Positions 26,454 to 34,568 of a stretch of DNA of 64,000 bases are shown in pieces. A program made the position numbers and the translations under genes. This DNA comes from Chloroflexi bacterium bin125 (GTDB lineage: Bacteria; Chloroflexota; Dehalococcoidia; Bin125), in contig MPNM01000001.1 in the NCBI GenBank assembly GCA_002239025.1, positions 321,026-385,025 on the forward strand, given 5' to 3'. The notes beneath the pieces were generated by a model. That model was not told the DNA's origin and made no database searches. It worked only from the letters and a program-made list of their open reading frames with translations. Within the stretch, counting starts at the first letter, position 1, and the number at the start of each line of letters is the position of its first letter.

Positions 26454-27677
26454 TTAGTCCAACAGTCCCGGATAGAGGATCTGCTTGATCTGGCCTCGGA
26501 AGTTGAACGTTCCCGACGGCATGAATTGAGTCAAGAAGATGACGATCATGTCTTCGACCGGGTCGATCCAGAAGATGGTGCTCGCCGCGCCGCCCCAGTA
26601 GTACTCGCCGAGTGAGCCGACGTTCTGGGTTCGGGGGATGTCGACGATCATGGCGAAGCCGAGGCCGAATCCTACGCCGTCGTTGGCCGTCTCCGAGAAA
26701 CTGCCCAGCGCTCGTTCCGATAGATCCTGCCCATCGGGCAGATGATTCATCGTCATCAGCTCGATCGTCTTCGGACCAAGCAGACGCGCCCCATCCAGTT
26801 CGCCGCCGTTGAGCAACATCTGGCAGAAGCGGTGATAGTCGTGCGCTGTCGAGACCAGGCCACCGCCACCGGAGAAGAACGTCTGCGGTTCGGCGTAGTT
26901 GCTGGTCGCCGGATCGTCGAGCAGGCGCAGCTTGCGATCAGGGCCGCGCTCATAGTTGGCGGCGAAACGGTCGATCTTCTCCGGCGGCACATCGAAGCCG
27001 GTGTCCTCCATGCCCAGGGGATCGAAGATGTGTTCCTGCAGATACTCGTCGAACCGCTGACCCGAGATCGCTTCCACGAGGTAACCGCAGACATCGGTCG
27101 AGACGCCGTAGTTCCAGTTGTCGCCGGGCGAGAACTTGAGTGGCATCTCGGCCAGACGATCGATCATCGACTGGAGGTCGCGGCCTTCCATCGTTCCGGC
27201 CTGGTAGACATCGGCCTTGTTGTAGGCGCGCTCAAGCTGACCCTCCATGAAGCCGTACGTCAGCCCGCTCTGGTGCGAGAGCACGTCGCGGACGGACATC
27301 GGACGATCGACGGGCCGGGTCTCGAAGTTGGGCCAGTCGCCGCCGCACATGACCTGTAGGTCGCGCCACTGTGGGATGAAGCGGCTGACCGGATCGGTGA
27401 GCTGAAACATGCCTTGCTCGTGCAGTTGCATCAGCGCGACCGAGGTGATCGGCTTCGTCATCGAGTAGAAGCGGAAGATGGTGTCAGTCGCCATCGGCTT
27501 GTTGCGCTCGCGGTCCATGCTGCCCATGGCCGAGAGATGCGCGGTCTCACCATGCCGCGAGATCAGGGTCAGACAACCCGCGATCTTCTCCGGCTGTACG
27601 TAACGGCTGAGCAGATGTTGGTCGAGACGCGCCAGCGCATCGATCGAGATTCCGGTGTTGCCCGCTGTGGCTGTCAT
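26454..27677 (-). CDS. Serine hydrolase of the beta-lactamase/EstB family, intact copy
   Basis: 407 residues from ATG 27677; TTG 27743 and ATG 27719 are longer options without better ribosome signals. The SxxK motif is SMTKP (with Ser nucleophile and Lys), the Tyr motif is NYG in DNWNYGVSTDVCGY, and near the C-terminus GGAASTIFWIDP replaces KTG. The family includes EstB esterases, D-aminopeptidases and class C relatives. No signal peptide, so probably cytoplasmic. Immediately downstream of a broken tandem paralogue. Confidence 0.88.
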   Translation of the reverse strand: MTATAGNTGISIDALARLDQHLLSRYVQPEKIAGCLTLISRHGETAHLSAMGSMDRERNKPMATDTIFRFYSMTKPITSVALMQLHEQGMFQLTDPVSRFIPQWRDLQVMCGGDWPNFETRPVDRPMSVRDVLSHQSGLTYGFMEGQLERAYNKADVYQAGTMEGRDLQSMIDRLAEMPLKFSPGDNWNYGVSTDVCGYLVEAISGQRFDEYLQEHIFDPLGMEDTGFDVPPEKIDRFAANYERGPDRKLRLLDDPATSNYAEPQTFFSGGGGLVSTAHDYHRFCQMLLNGGELDGARLLGPKTIELMTMNHLPDGQDLSERALGSFSETANDGVGFGLGFAMIVDIPRTQNVGSLGEYYWGGAASTIFWIDPVEDMIVIFLTQFMPSGTFNFRGQIKQILYPGLLD

Positions 27678-27735
27678 AGTCTGTGTCACTTTCGTCGGTT
27701 GCCGAGCTGACCTCGGCATGGGTGGAAGCCCGGAC

Positions 27736-28971
27736 TCAGTCAATGAGTCCCGGATAAAGGACCTGCTTGATCTGATCGCGGAAGGGATACGCGTCGGAGG
27801 GCATGAACTGGGTCATGAATACCACCACGATGTCCTCGACCGGATCGATCCAGAAGATCGTACTGGCAGAGCCCTCCCACCAGTACTCGCCAACGGATCC
27901 GAGGTTCTGCATACGCGGCAAATCCAGCGCCACGGCGAAACCAAGGCCGAAACCGATGCCATCGTTTGCCGGCTCAGCCCACGTCCCGAGCGCGCAGGAG
28001 GAGAGTTCACCGTTGTCGGGCAGATGATTCATCGTCATCAACTCGACGGTCTTCGGTCCAAGGATGCGCGCCCCGTCGAGCGTTCCGCCATTGAGCATCA
28101 TCTGACAGAAGCGCCGATAATCCTGTGCGGTCGAGACCAGACCTCCGCCGCCGGAGAGGAACGTCGGAGGCTCGAGAAACTCGCCAGCGCCGAACAGATC
28201 GGTCTGCTGCAATTCGCCATCCGGACCAAGCTCGTAGTTGGCTGCCAGGCGATGATGCTTCTCGACAGGGACATGAAAGCCGGTGTCGACCATCTCCAGC
28301 GGTTCGAAGATGTGCTCCTCGAGATACTCATCGAATCGCTGACCGCTGATTTCCTGCACCAGATATCCGCAGACATCGGTCGAGAGGCCGTAGTTCCAGT
28401 GGTCGCCGGGTGAGAACTTGAGCGGCAGATCGGCGAGCCGGTCGATCATCGACTGCAGGTCGCGTCCCCGCATCGTTCCGGCCCGGTAGACTTAGCGCTC
28501 GAAGTAGCCGGTCTCAACCGGCCCGCCCATGAAGCCGTATGTCAGGCCCGATTGGTGCGAGAGCAGATCGCGCATCGTCATTGGACGGTCGGGCGGTCTG
28601 GTCACGTAATCGGGATAATCGCCGCCGGCCAGCACTTGCAAGTCGCGCCACTGCGAGATGAAGCGGCTGACCGGATCGCTGAGCTGGAACAGGCCGCGCT
28701 CGTAGAGCTGCATCATCGCGACGGACGTGATTGGCTTGGACATCGAGTAGATGCGGAAGATGGCGTCCTCAGCCATTGGCTTGCCGAGTTCGCGGTCCAT
28801 CATGCCTAGCGCAGCAAAGTGGACAATCTCTCCACGGCGAGCGACCAGCGTCACACATCCGGCAATCCGCCCCGGCTGGAGGTATCGCGAGAGAAGCAAT
28901 TGGTCGAGCCGGGCCAACGCCCCGCCGTCAATGCCAGAGTTGTCTGCCGGAGGCACGTTCGCTCGTTCCAT
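27736..28971 (-). pseudogene. Serine hydrolase (EstB family) interrupted by an in-frame TAA
   Basis: A full-length paralogue of the next gene. Reading from ATG 28971 gives RIYSMSKPITS (the SxxK site), then ends in GYFER followed by TAA at 28492-28494. The same frame continues with VYRAGTMRGRDLQ through NYG and to the normal C-terminus at 27736. The intact copy has Asp at the codon where TAA stands (KADVYQAGTM), and the alignment needs no gap, so this is one nonsense change, not a frameshift. The second half could restart at ATG 28473. Otherwise both halves keep family residues, so the event is recent, or a sequencing/assembly error. Confidence 0.8.
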
Positions 28972-29025
28972 GAAGCCCGCTCGAACTGAGGCTAGTCGAC
29001 AAGCCAACTCCACTCCCTTCCGGCG

Positions 29026-29058
29026 CCCTCTCCACCCGGGAGAGGGCTAGGGTGAGGG
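29026..29058. repeat. CCCTCTCC/GAGAGGG palindromic repeat
   Basis: CCCTCTCCACCCGGGAGAGG followed by GCTAGGGTGAGGG: a hairpin with a 3' extension, of a kind scattered through many bacterial genomes. It occupies the divergent gap between the broken hydrolase and the first carboxylesterase. Confidence 0.6.
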
Positions 29059-29139
29059 CCCCGGATCCCAGCTCCACCTCATCCAACCTATGCGAGGCCT
29101 TCGTGGCGAAGTCCGTACATTGTGCGAGAGGTCCGCACC

Positions 29140-30645
29140 ATGACAACAATCATCGAAACCACGCTCGGACGCATCCAGGGCACCTCAGAGGATGACCTGC
29201 ATATCTTCCGAGGCATCCCCTTCGCCGCACCGCCCGTCGGCGAACTCCGTTTTCGCGCGCCGCAGCCTCATCCAGGCTGGGACGGCCTGCGCGACGCCAC
29301 CGAGTTCGGAGCGATCCCGCTGCAGGAAGGCATGGACGCGCTCGACGCCATCCTGCCCTCCGCGCCGCAACCGCAGAGCGAAGACTGCCTCTTCCTCAAC
29401 GTCTGGACTCCGGGGATCGATGAAGCTGCGCGTCCAGTGATGGTCTGGATTTACGGTGGCGCATTCACGCTCGGATCGGGCAGCGAGCCCATGTATTCAG
29501 GGGCCAACCTGTCCCGGCGAGGCGATGTGGTCGTGGTCACGATCAACTACCGGCTCGGCGTCATGGGATTCCTGCATGAGCCGGCGCTGGGAGAGACCAA
29601 CTTCGGTATGCGCGACATGGTCGCAGCCCTGCGCTGGGTTCGCGAAAATATCGCCAACTTTGGTGGCGATCCAAACAACGTGACAATCTTCGGTGAGTCG
29701 GCTGGCGGAGCGGCAGTTGCCTGCCTGCTCGTCTCCCCCGAGTCGCAGGGCCTGGTGCACAGGGCAATCGGGATGAGCACCGCCGGAGACCACGGGATCC
29801 TGTTCGAAGGCACGCAGCCAACAACCGACCAGTTATATGCACAGCTTGGCATTGACTCTGGAGACCCAGAGTTGTTGCGTAGATTGCCCGCGGCGGACCT
29901 GCTCGCGGCGCAGGCTGCAATCGAGGCTGCGGCGTTCGAGGACCTGAGTGAGATGTGGTCGGTGCGACTTCCCTTTGGACCAGCGATTGATGGCGCGTTC
30001 CTTACGGAGCCGCCGCTCGCGACCGCTGCCGGTGCGAGCGCTGCCAGTGGCATCCCGCTGCTGTCGGGCAACCCCGACGAAGAGATGAAGCTGATCCGAG
30101 CCATGATGCCGCCAGAGACGCTGAGCGAGGCGGACGTGATGGCGCGGCTGGAACAGATCCCCGGTGGCGCCGAGCGAGTCTATGAGGCATACCGCTCGGC
30201 ACGAGCGGACCGCGACGAATCCAGCACGCCCGACGAGATTCTCGACGCAATCGCCAGCGACTATCTCGAGATCATGCCCTCGCTAAGATTCGCCGATGCC
30301 TGGGCGCGAGGTGGAGCGCCGACGTTTGGTTACACGCTCGACTGGAAGTCGCCCATGAACGACGGCGCGCTTGGTTCGTGCCATGCGCTCGATATCCCGT
30401 TCGCCTTTGGAAACCACAGGGTGGCTCCGGATTTCGCCGGGAGTGGTCCCGAGGCGGATGAGTTGGCCAACACCATGATGGATGTCTGGGCCAGGTTTGC
30501 CCGAACGGGAAACCCGTCGATCGAAGGGCTGAAGTGGCAGCCGTACGAGCCCGAAGCACGGGCGCAAATGATGCTCGGACCACATCCGAGGATTGAAACT
30601 GAATGGCGCGCGACAGAACGCGCCGTCTGGGATGGCGTGTTCTAG
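29140..30645 (+). CDS. Type-B carboxylesterase, copy 1
   Basis: 501 residues from ATG 29140, with GAGAGG eight bases upstream; a GTG six codons earlier is less likely. Motifs: FRGIPFAAPPVGELRF, SEDCLFLNVWTP, oxyanion-hole IYGGAF, nucleophile elbow FGESAGGAA (Ser about 191), an acid Glu in SGNPDEEMKL, and the His in LGSCHALDIPFAFG near the C-terminus. These enzymes hydrolyse carboxylic esters or carbamates. No signal peptide. It is closely related to the gene at 31546, with a DM13 gene between them. Confidence 0.92.
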   Translation: MTTIIETTLGRIQGTSEDDLHIFRGIPFAAPPVGELRFRAPQPHPGWDGLRDATEFGAIPLQEGMDALDAILPSAPQPQSEDCLFLNVWTPGIDEAARPVMVWIYGGAFTLGSGSEPMYSGANLSRRGDVVVVTINYRLGVMGFLHEPALGETNFGMRDMVAALRWVRENIANFGGDPNNVTIFGESAGGAAVACLLVSPESQGLVHRAIGMSTAGDHGILFEGTQPTTDQLYAQLGIDSGDPELLRRLPAADLLAAQAAIEAAAFEDLSEMWSVRLPFGPAIDGAFLTEPPLATAAGASAASGIPLLSGNPDEEMKLIRAMMPPETLSEADVMARLEQIPGGAERVYEAYRSARADRDESSTPDEILDAIASDYLEIMPSLRFADAWARGGAPTFGYTLDWKSPMNDGALGSCHALDIPFAFGNHRVAPDFAGSGPEADELANTMMDVWARFARTGNPSIEGLKWQPYEPEARAQMMLGPHPRIETEWRATERAVWDGVF

Positions 30646-30728
30646 ACCCAGGCCGGTTGGCGCAGGCGTACGTTGGTAACAAAGCAAAATCGCTCCAATA
30701 TGTATGCCCCAATCGGAAGGAGAACGCG

Positions 30729-31358
30729 ATGAGACACCTCAAGCGACTGATCAAATGGCTCTGGACGACGAGGAACGGGCGAATCACGCTGCTCGGCATG
30801 GTGGCCGCCGCGATCCCACTGCTGTTGCTGGCAGGATGGCTAATCCGGCCGCTCTTCGTTGACACCGTTGTTGATGAAGCCTTCCCGCTCGGCGCCGATG
30901 CCACCATTCCCGAGGAGCTCAGCGAAGATCAAGCGCGGGTCATGATGTCGGCAGCATCGAAGCTCGAAATCGAAGTCGATGAATCGATGACGCAGGCGAT
31001 GAGCGCCGCGACGCAGCTCAAGAGCGGCGGTTTCGTCGATGGCGACGCCTTCCACCAGGGCCAGGGCACGGCCACGATCTACCAGCTTGAAGACGGCTCC
31101 CACGTCTTGCGCTTCGAGGACTTCCGAGTGACCAATGGACCTGCACTGTTCGTCCTCGTCAGTCCGCATCCCAATCCGGGCGGTCGAGGCGACATCTCCG
31201 ACGCCGGCTACACCGAACTCGCACGGCTCAAGGGCAACGTCGGCAATCAGAACTACGTCCTGCCCGACGACCTCTCGCCCGACGACGTGAACTCAGTGAT
31301 CATCTATTGCAAGCCGTTCCGGGTGGTGTTTAGCGTGGCAGCGCTCAACGCCAACTGA
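30729..31358 (+). CDS. DM13-domain membrane-anchored protein
   Basis: 209 residues from ATG 30729, with AAGGAG six bases upstream; the frame is open further upstream without support. One N-terminal membrane segment, ITLLGMVAAAIPLLLLAGWL (about 19-38), anchors the protein. The C-terminal half is a DM13 domain: GQGTATIYQLEDGSHVLRFE, FRVTNGPALFVLVSP, and VIIYCKPFRVVFSVA with the nearly invariant Cys. DM13 domains are proposed to act in redox or hydroxylation chemistry outside the membrane. Between two carboxylesterase genes on the same strand. Confidence 0.88.
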   Translation: MRHLKRLIKWLWTTRNGRITLLGMVAAAIPLLLLAGWLIRPLFVDTVVDEAFPLGADATIPEELSEDQARVMMSAASKLEIEVDESMTQAMSAATQLKSGGFVDGDAFHQGQGTATIYQLEDGSHVLRFEDFRVTNGPALFVLVSPHPNPGGRGDISDAGYTELARLKGNVGNQNYVLPDDLSPDDVNSVIIYCKPFRVVFSVAALNAN

Positions 31359-31365
31359 TACGAAG

Positions 31366-31463
31366 CCGTCATACCCGCGCTTGTCGCGGGTATCTCGCTC
31401 TATTGGGCGGCACTGTTCGTGCATTACTCGGCGAGATTGCCGCGGCAAGCGCGGCAATGACGG
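31366..31463. repeat. Composite inverted-repeat element, short subtype (98 bp)
   Basis: Left arm CCGTCATACCCGCGCTTGTC...ATCTCGC, about 32 bases of unrelated core, then right arm GCGAGATTGCCGCGGCAAGC...ATGACGG. The right arm is the inverted copy of the left with few changes, and each arm contains its own hairpin (CCCGCG/CGCGGG type). Same length as the element at 59290, with a different core. Confidence 0.85.
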
Positions 31464-31545
31464 AACTCTGAGTCAACTAATGGCCGAAGGAAGCAGGCCT
31501 TAGTCTGGACACCGAACAGGTGATTGTCCGGATTGGAGCCCTGAA

Positions 31546-33051
31546 ATGGCCGCGATTGTTCAAACTGAAGCGGGACGAGTCCACGGATCATCCGAGAACG
31601 GATTGAGCGTTTACCGCGGTATCCCCTACGCGGCTCCACCAGTCGCCGATTTGCGCTTCCGAGTCGCGCGGCCGCATCCGGGTTGGGATGATGTGGTGGA
31701 CTGCGAGTCCTTCCGAGCCATCGCGCCACAGGTTCCCAACGAGGCACTGGACTCCATGCTCGGTCAGGCCGCGCAAGAGCAGTCCGAGGATTGCCTCTTT
31801 CTCAACGTCTGGACGCCCGCTACCGACGATGCAGCACGACCAGTCATGGTCTGGATCCACGGCGGCGCATTCACCATCGGTTCGGGCAGTGATGTCCTCT
31901 ACGACGGCGCAATGCTGGCTTCGCGCGGCGATGTCGTCGTGGTGACGATCAACTATCGGCTCGGAGCGCTGGGATTCCTGCACCTGCCGGCGCTGGAGGA
32001 GTCGAACTTCGGCATGCGCGACCAAGTCGCCGCGCTGCGCTGGGTGCGTGACAACATTGCCAGCTTCGGCGGCGATCCGGACAACATCACGATCTTTGGT
32101 GAGTCGGCCGGCGGCATGTCGGTGGCCTCGCTGATGGGCTCGCCCGAGGCGCAGGGCCTGTTCCACAAGGCGATTCCGCAGTCGGGCGCCGGGCATCACG
32201 GCATTGAAGATGTGCAGGCAGTTGATCATGGTCAACAGTTCTGCGAGTTGCTGGGCGTTGAACCGGGCGACGCTGCCGGGCTGCAGTCGGCATCTGTTGC
32301 CGACATCCTGGCTGCCCAGGCCAAGCTCGAAGAGCAGATGTTGTACGTCGCGATGGAAGCCGGCAAGCAGCCGGAGATGCCCTTCCGACCAATTATCGAC
32401 GGCGAATTCCTAAAGGAAATGCCAATCAACGCTGTAAGAGCGGGACAGGCTGACGGCGTCGCGGCGCTGATCGGATGTCTGGACGAAGAGAGCAAGCTCT
32501 TCGCGGCCATGGTTCCGACCGAGCCACCCAATGAAGAAGATGCCATCGCTGTGATGGACGGTCTGCATGGTGACGGTCGTCGCCTGTACGACATCTACCG
32601 CGCCGCTCGTGAGGCGCGCGGGGAATTGGCCACGCCGTACGAGATCCAGACGGCCGCCTCGGGCGACGAACTGTTCCGTATTCCTGCCATGCGCCTGCTC
32701 GATGCTCAGTCACAGCACAACGAGCAGACCTGGTGCTACCTGTTCGACTGGAAGTCGCCGATGCTCGATGGAGCCCTCGGCTCCTGCCACGCACTCGATA
32801 TTCCTTTCGTCTTCGGTACGCACCAGGTCGCCGCCGCATTCGCCGGCGAGGGAGTCGCGGCAAACGGACTGGCCGAGTTGACGATGGACACGTGGCTCGC
32901 GTTTGCTCGCACCGGTGATCCGTCAACCAGCAACCTGCCCTGGCCGAAGTGGGATTCGGAATCGCGCCAGACGGTCGTTCTGGGTGAGTCGGCGAGGGTC
33001 GAAGAAGACTTCCGCGCTGAGGAGATCTCGGCATGGGAAGGCGTGCTGTAG
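31546..33051 (+). CDS. Type-B carboxylesterase, copy 2
   Basis: 501 residues, GGAG seven bases before ATG 31546. The same architecture as copy 1: YRGIPYAAPPVADLRF, SEDCLFLNVWTPA, IHGGAFTIGSG, nucleophile FGESAGGMS, and LGSCHALDIPFVFG carrying the catalytic His. Shared phrases such as DWKSPM and LGSCHALDIPF show the two are paralogues by duplication, with substitutions spread evenly, so both are probably functional. It is separated from the DM13 gene by a 98-bp repeat element. Confidence 0.92.
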   Translation: MAAIVQTEAGRVHGSSENGLSVYRGIPYAAPPVADLRFRVARPHPGWDDVVDCESFRAIAPQVPNEALDSMLGQAAQEQSEDCLFLNVWTPATDDAARPVMVWIHGGAFTIGSGSDVLYDGAMLASRGDVVVVTINYRLGALGFLHLPALEESNFGMRDQVAALRWVRDNIASFGGDPDNITIFGESAGGMSVASLMGSPEAQGLFHKAIPQSGAGHHGIEDVQAVDHGQQFCELLGVEPGDAAGLQSASVADILAAQAKLEEQMLYVAMEAGKQPEMPFRPIIDGEFLKEMPINAVRAGQADGVAALIGCLDEESKLFAAMVPTEPPNEEDAIAVMDGLHGDGRRLYDIYRAAREARGELATPYEIQTAASGDELFRIPAMRLLDAQSQHNEQTWCYLFDWKSPMLDGALGSCHALDIPFVFGTHQVAAAFAGEGVAANGLAELTMDTWLAFARTGDPSTSNLPWPKWDSESRQTVVLGESARVEEDFRAEEISAWEGVL

Positions 33052-33061
33052 GCCGTCAAGC

Positions 33062-33103
33062 GCTCCCCCGTTGAGGGAGCTGTCGCGGAGCGACTGAGGG
33101 GGC
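33062..33103. repeat. Palindromic GAGGGAGCTGTCG-type repeat, left member of an inverted pair
   Basis: GCTCCCCCGTTGAGGGAGCT, then GTCGCGGAGCGACTGAGGGGGCT. A hairpin-forming repeat; a shorter relative with CCCGTTGCGGGAGCTGTCG is at 62874. It pairs with the inverted copy at 33131. Confidence 0.6.
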
Positions 33104-33130
33104 TGCTGGCGGACGTGCGGCGGTGAATCC

Positions 33131-33174
33131 TGCCCCCCTCCGCCCCTGCGGGGCACCTCCCCCAAGGGGGGAGG
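33131..33174. repeat. Palindromic repeat, right (inverted) member of the pair
   Basis: TGCCCCCCTCCGCCCCTGCG followed by GGGCACCTCCCCCAAGGGGGG. Read on the other strand it parallels the element at 33062 (CCTTGGGGGAGGTG against CCGTTGAGGGAGCTG). Together they fill the gap between convergent genes ending at 33051 and 33191. Confidence 0.55.
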
Positions 33175-33190
33175 TCTTGCTTGGGGACCG

Positions 33191-34489
33191 TTAGGCGATG
33201 ATGCCGCGGGACCTTAGATCAGCGAGTTCGTCCTTGCTGTAGCCGGCGCTCGCGACGATGTCGTCGGTGTCTCGGCCGAGGGGTGGCGATGAACCCTGGG
33301 CGGCTGTGGGCGTGGCGCTCATCTTGAGCAATGGACCGACCTGGCGCTGAGGGCCGGACAGGTCGTGGTTGAGATCAACGACCATGTCGTTGGCCTCGAT
33401 CTGTGGATCGTTAGCCAGTTCCTCGGGGAATTGAATCGGTCCGCTGGGAACACCGTGAGCTTCGAAGCGTTCCAGCCAGTAGTCGGTGGTCTGAGATCGG
33501 ACGTGCGCCTCGACTTCGCGCACGCTTGCTGCCGCGCGTGCGAGTTGCTCAGGATCGGTCGCGTCGAGGTTGGGATCGGCGAAGCCGAGGAACTCGGTTT
33601 CCAGCGCGTCACGGACCTTGGCCCAGAGTGAGGCGGAAAGGGCGCCGATTGCGACGGCGCCGTCGCGCGTCTCGTAGCAGCGGTAGTAGATGTTCAGCGC
33701 GCCCAGTGCGCCACGATCCTTGTAGACATCTTGCAACTGGGCGTAGGGTGCGCCTTCGGCACGCAGTTCGTTGATCCGGGCCATCTTGGCCGCTGGCAAC
33801 TCGTCGGCGAGCGGCAGCTGCATCACGCTGCTGCCCTGCATTGCTAGAGCTGTATTGAGCAAGGTTGTCTCGACCATCTGACCCTCACCGGTCTGCTGGC
33901 GATGAAACAGCGCCGCGCACACGCCTAGGGCGATCACGATGCCAGTGCCGTAGTCGGCGACCGGGGATGAGACGGGAGACGGCGCTGTGCCGTTGTCGTC
34001 GAGCTTGCCATCCAGCGCCATCAGTCCGGTCACTGCCTGCGCGACGATGTCGTAGCCGGGTCGCTGCGCCCATGGACCTTGACGACCAAATGCGGTGTTG
34101 TCGACGTAAATCAGATCCGGACGGATGGCGCGCAGCGTGTCGTAATCGAGTCCGAGCCGGGCGGCGACGTCGGGCCGGTAGTTGATCACGACGACATCAA
34201 TGTCAGGGACCAGCTTGTGCACGATGGCTTGCGCCTCTGGGTCGCGCATTGCCAGGACGAGTGAGCGTTTCCCGCGGTTGAGTGACTGAAACCACTTCGA
34301 TTCACCCGGCATGAATTGCGAGAACTGACGCCAGGCTTCGCCCTCGGGCGGCTCGACCTTGATCACTTCGGCACCCATGTCGGCAAGGTTCTGGCAGCCG
34401 AACGGTCCGGCGATGATCTGTGAGAATTCGAGCACACGGATGCCGCTGAGCGGTCCGCCGTGGGGTGCGCCGTCGTGCGTGGTGGTCAT
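33191..34489 (-). CDS. Family III CoA-transferase (CaiB/BaiF)
   Basis: 432 residues. PLSGIRVLEFSQIIAGPFGCQNLADMGAEVIKVEPP (spanning residues 13-48, cited in pieces: VLEFSQ, AGPFG, ADMGAEVIKVEPP) is the CoA-binding start of the family, and GYDIVAQAVTGLMAL with preceding QGPWAQRPG follows. The catalytic Asp of the family is seen in NTAFGRQGPWAQRPGYD, at the usual position. It moves CoA between organic acids. AAAGGG precedes ATG 34489. Enoyl-CoA hydratase and acyl-CoA dehydrogenase genes elsewhere in the window would suit the same kind of acid catabolism. Confidence 0.9.
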   Translation of the reverse strand: MTTTHDGAPHGGPLSGIRVLEFSQIIAGPFGCQNLADMGAEVIKVEPPEGEAWRQFSQFMPGESKWFQSLNRGKRSLVLAMRDPEAQAIVHKLVPDIDVVVINYRPDVAARLGLDYDTLRAIRPDLIYVDNTAFGRQGPWAQRPGYDIVAQAVTGLMALDGKLDDNGTAPSPVSSPVADYGTGIVIALGVCAALFHRQQTGEGQMVETTLLNTALAMQGSSVMQLPLADELPAAKMARINELRAEGAPYAQLQDVYKDRGALGALNIYYRCYETRDGAVAIGALSASLWAKVRDALETEFLGFADPNLDATDPEQLARAAASVREVEAHVRSQTTDYWLERFEAHGVPSGPIQFPEELANDPQIEANDMVVDLNHDLSGPQRQVGPLLKMSATPTAAQGSSPPLGRDTDDIVASAGYSKDELADLRSRGIIA

Positions 34490-34568
34490 GGTCGTTACCC
34501 TTTCGCTCTAGCCTCTAACCCTCATACAAGTTGAGCGGCGCCCTCCGACTCGGAATTGGACGCCGCCG

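Noticed and set aside
28492-28494. Possible recoding (selenocysteine or pyrrolysine) at the stop in the serine hydrolase
   Set aside because: The codon is TAA, not TGA or TAG, no SECIS-like hairpin is seen, and the paralogue has Asp there.
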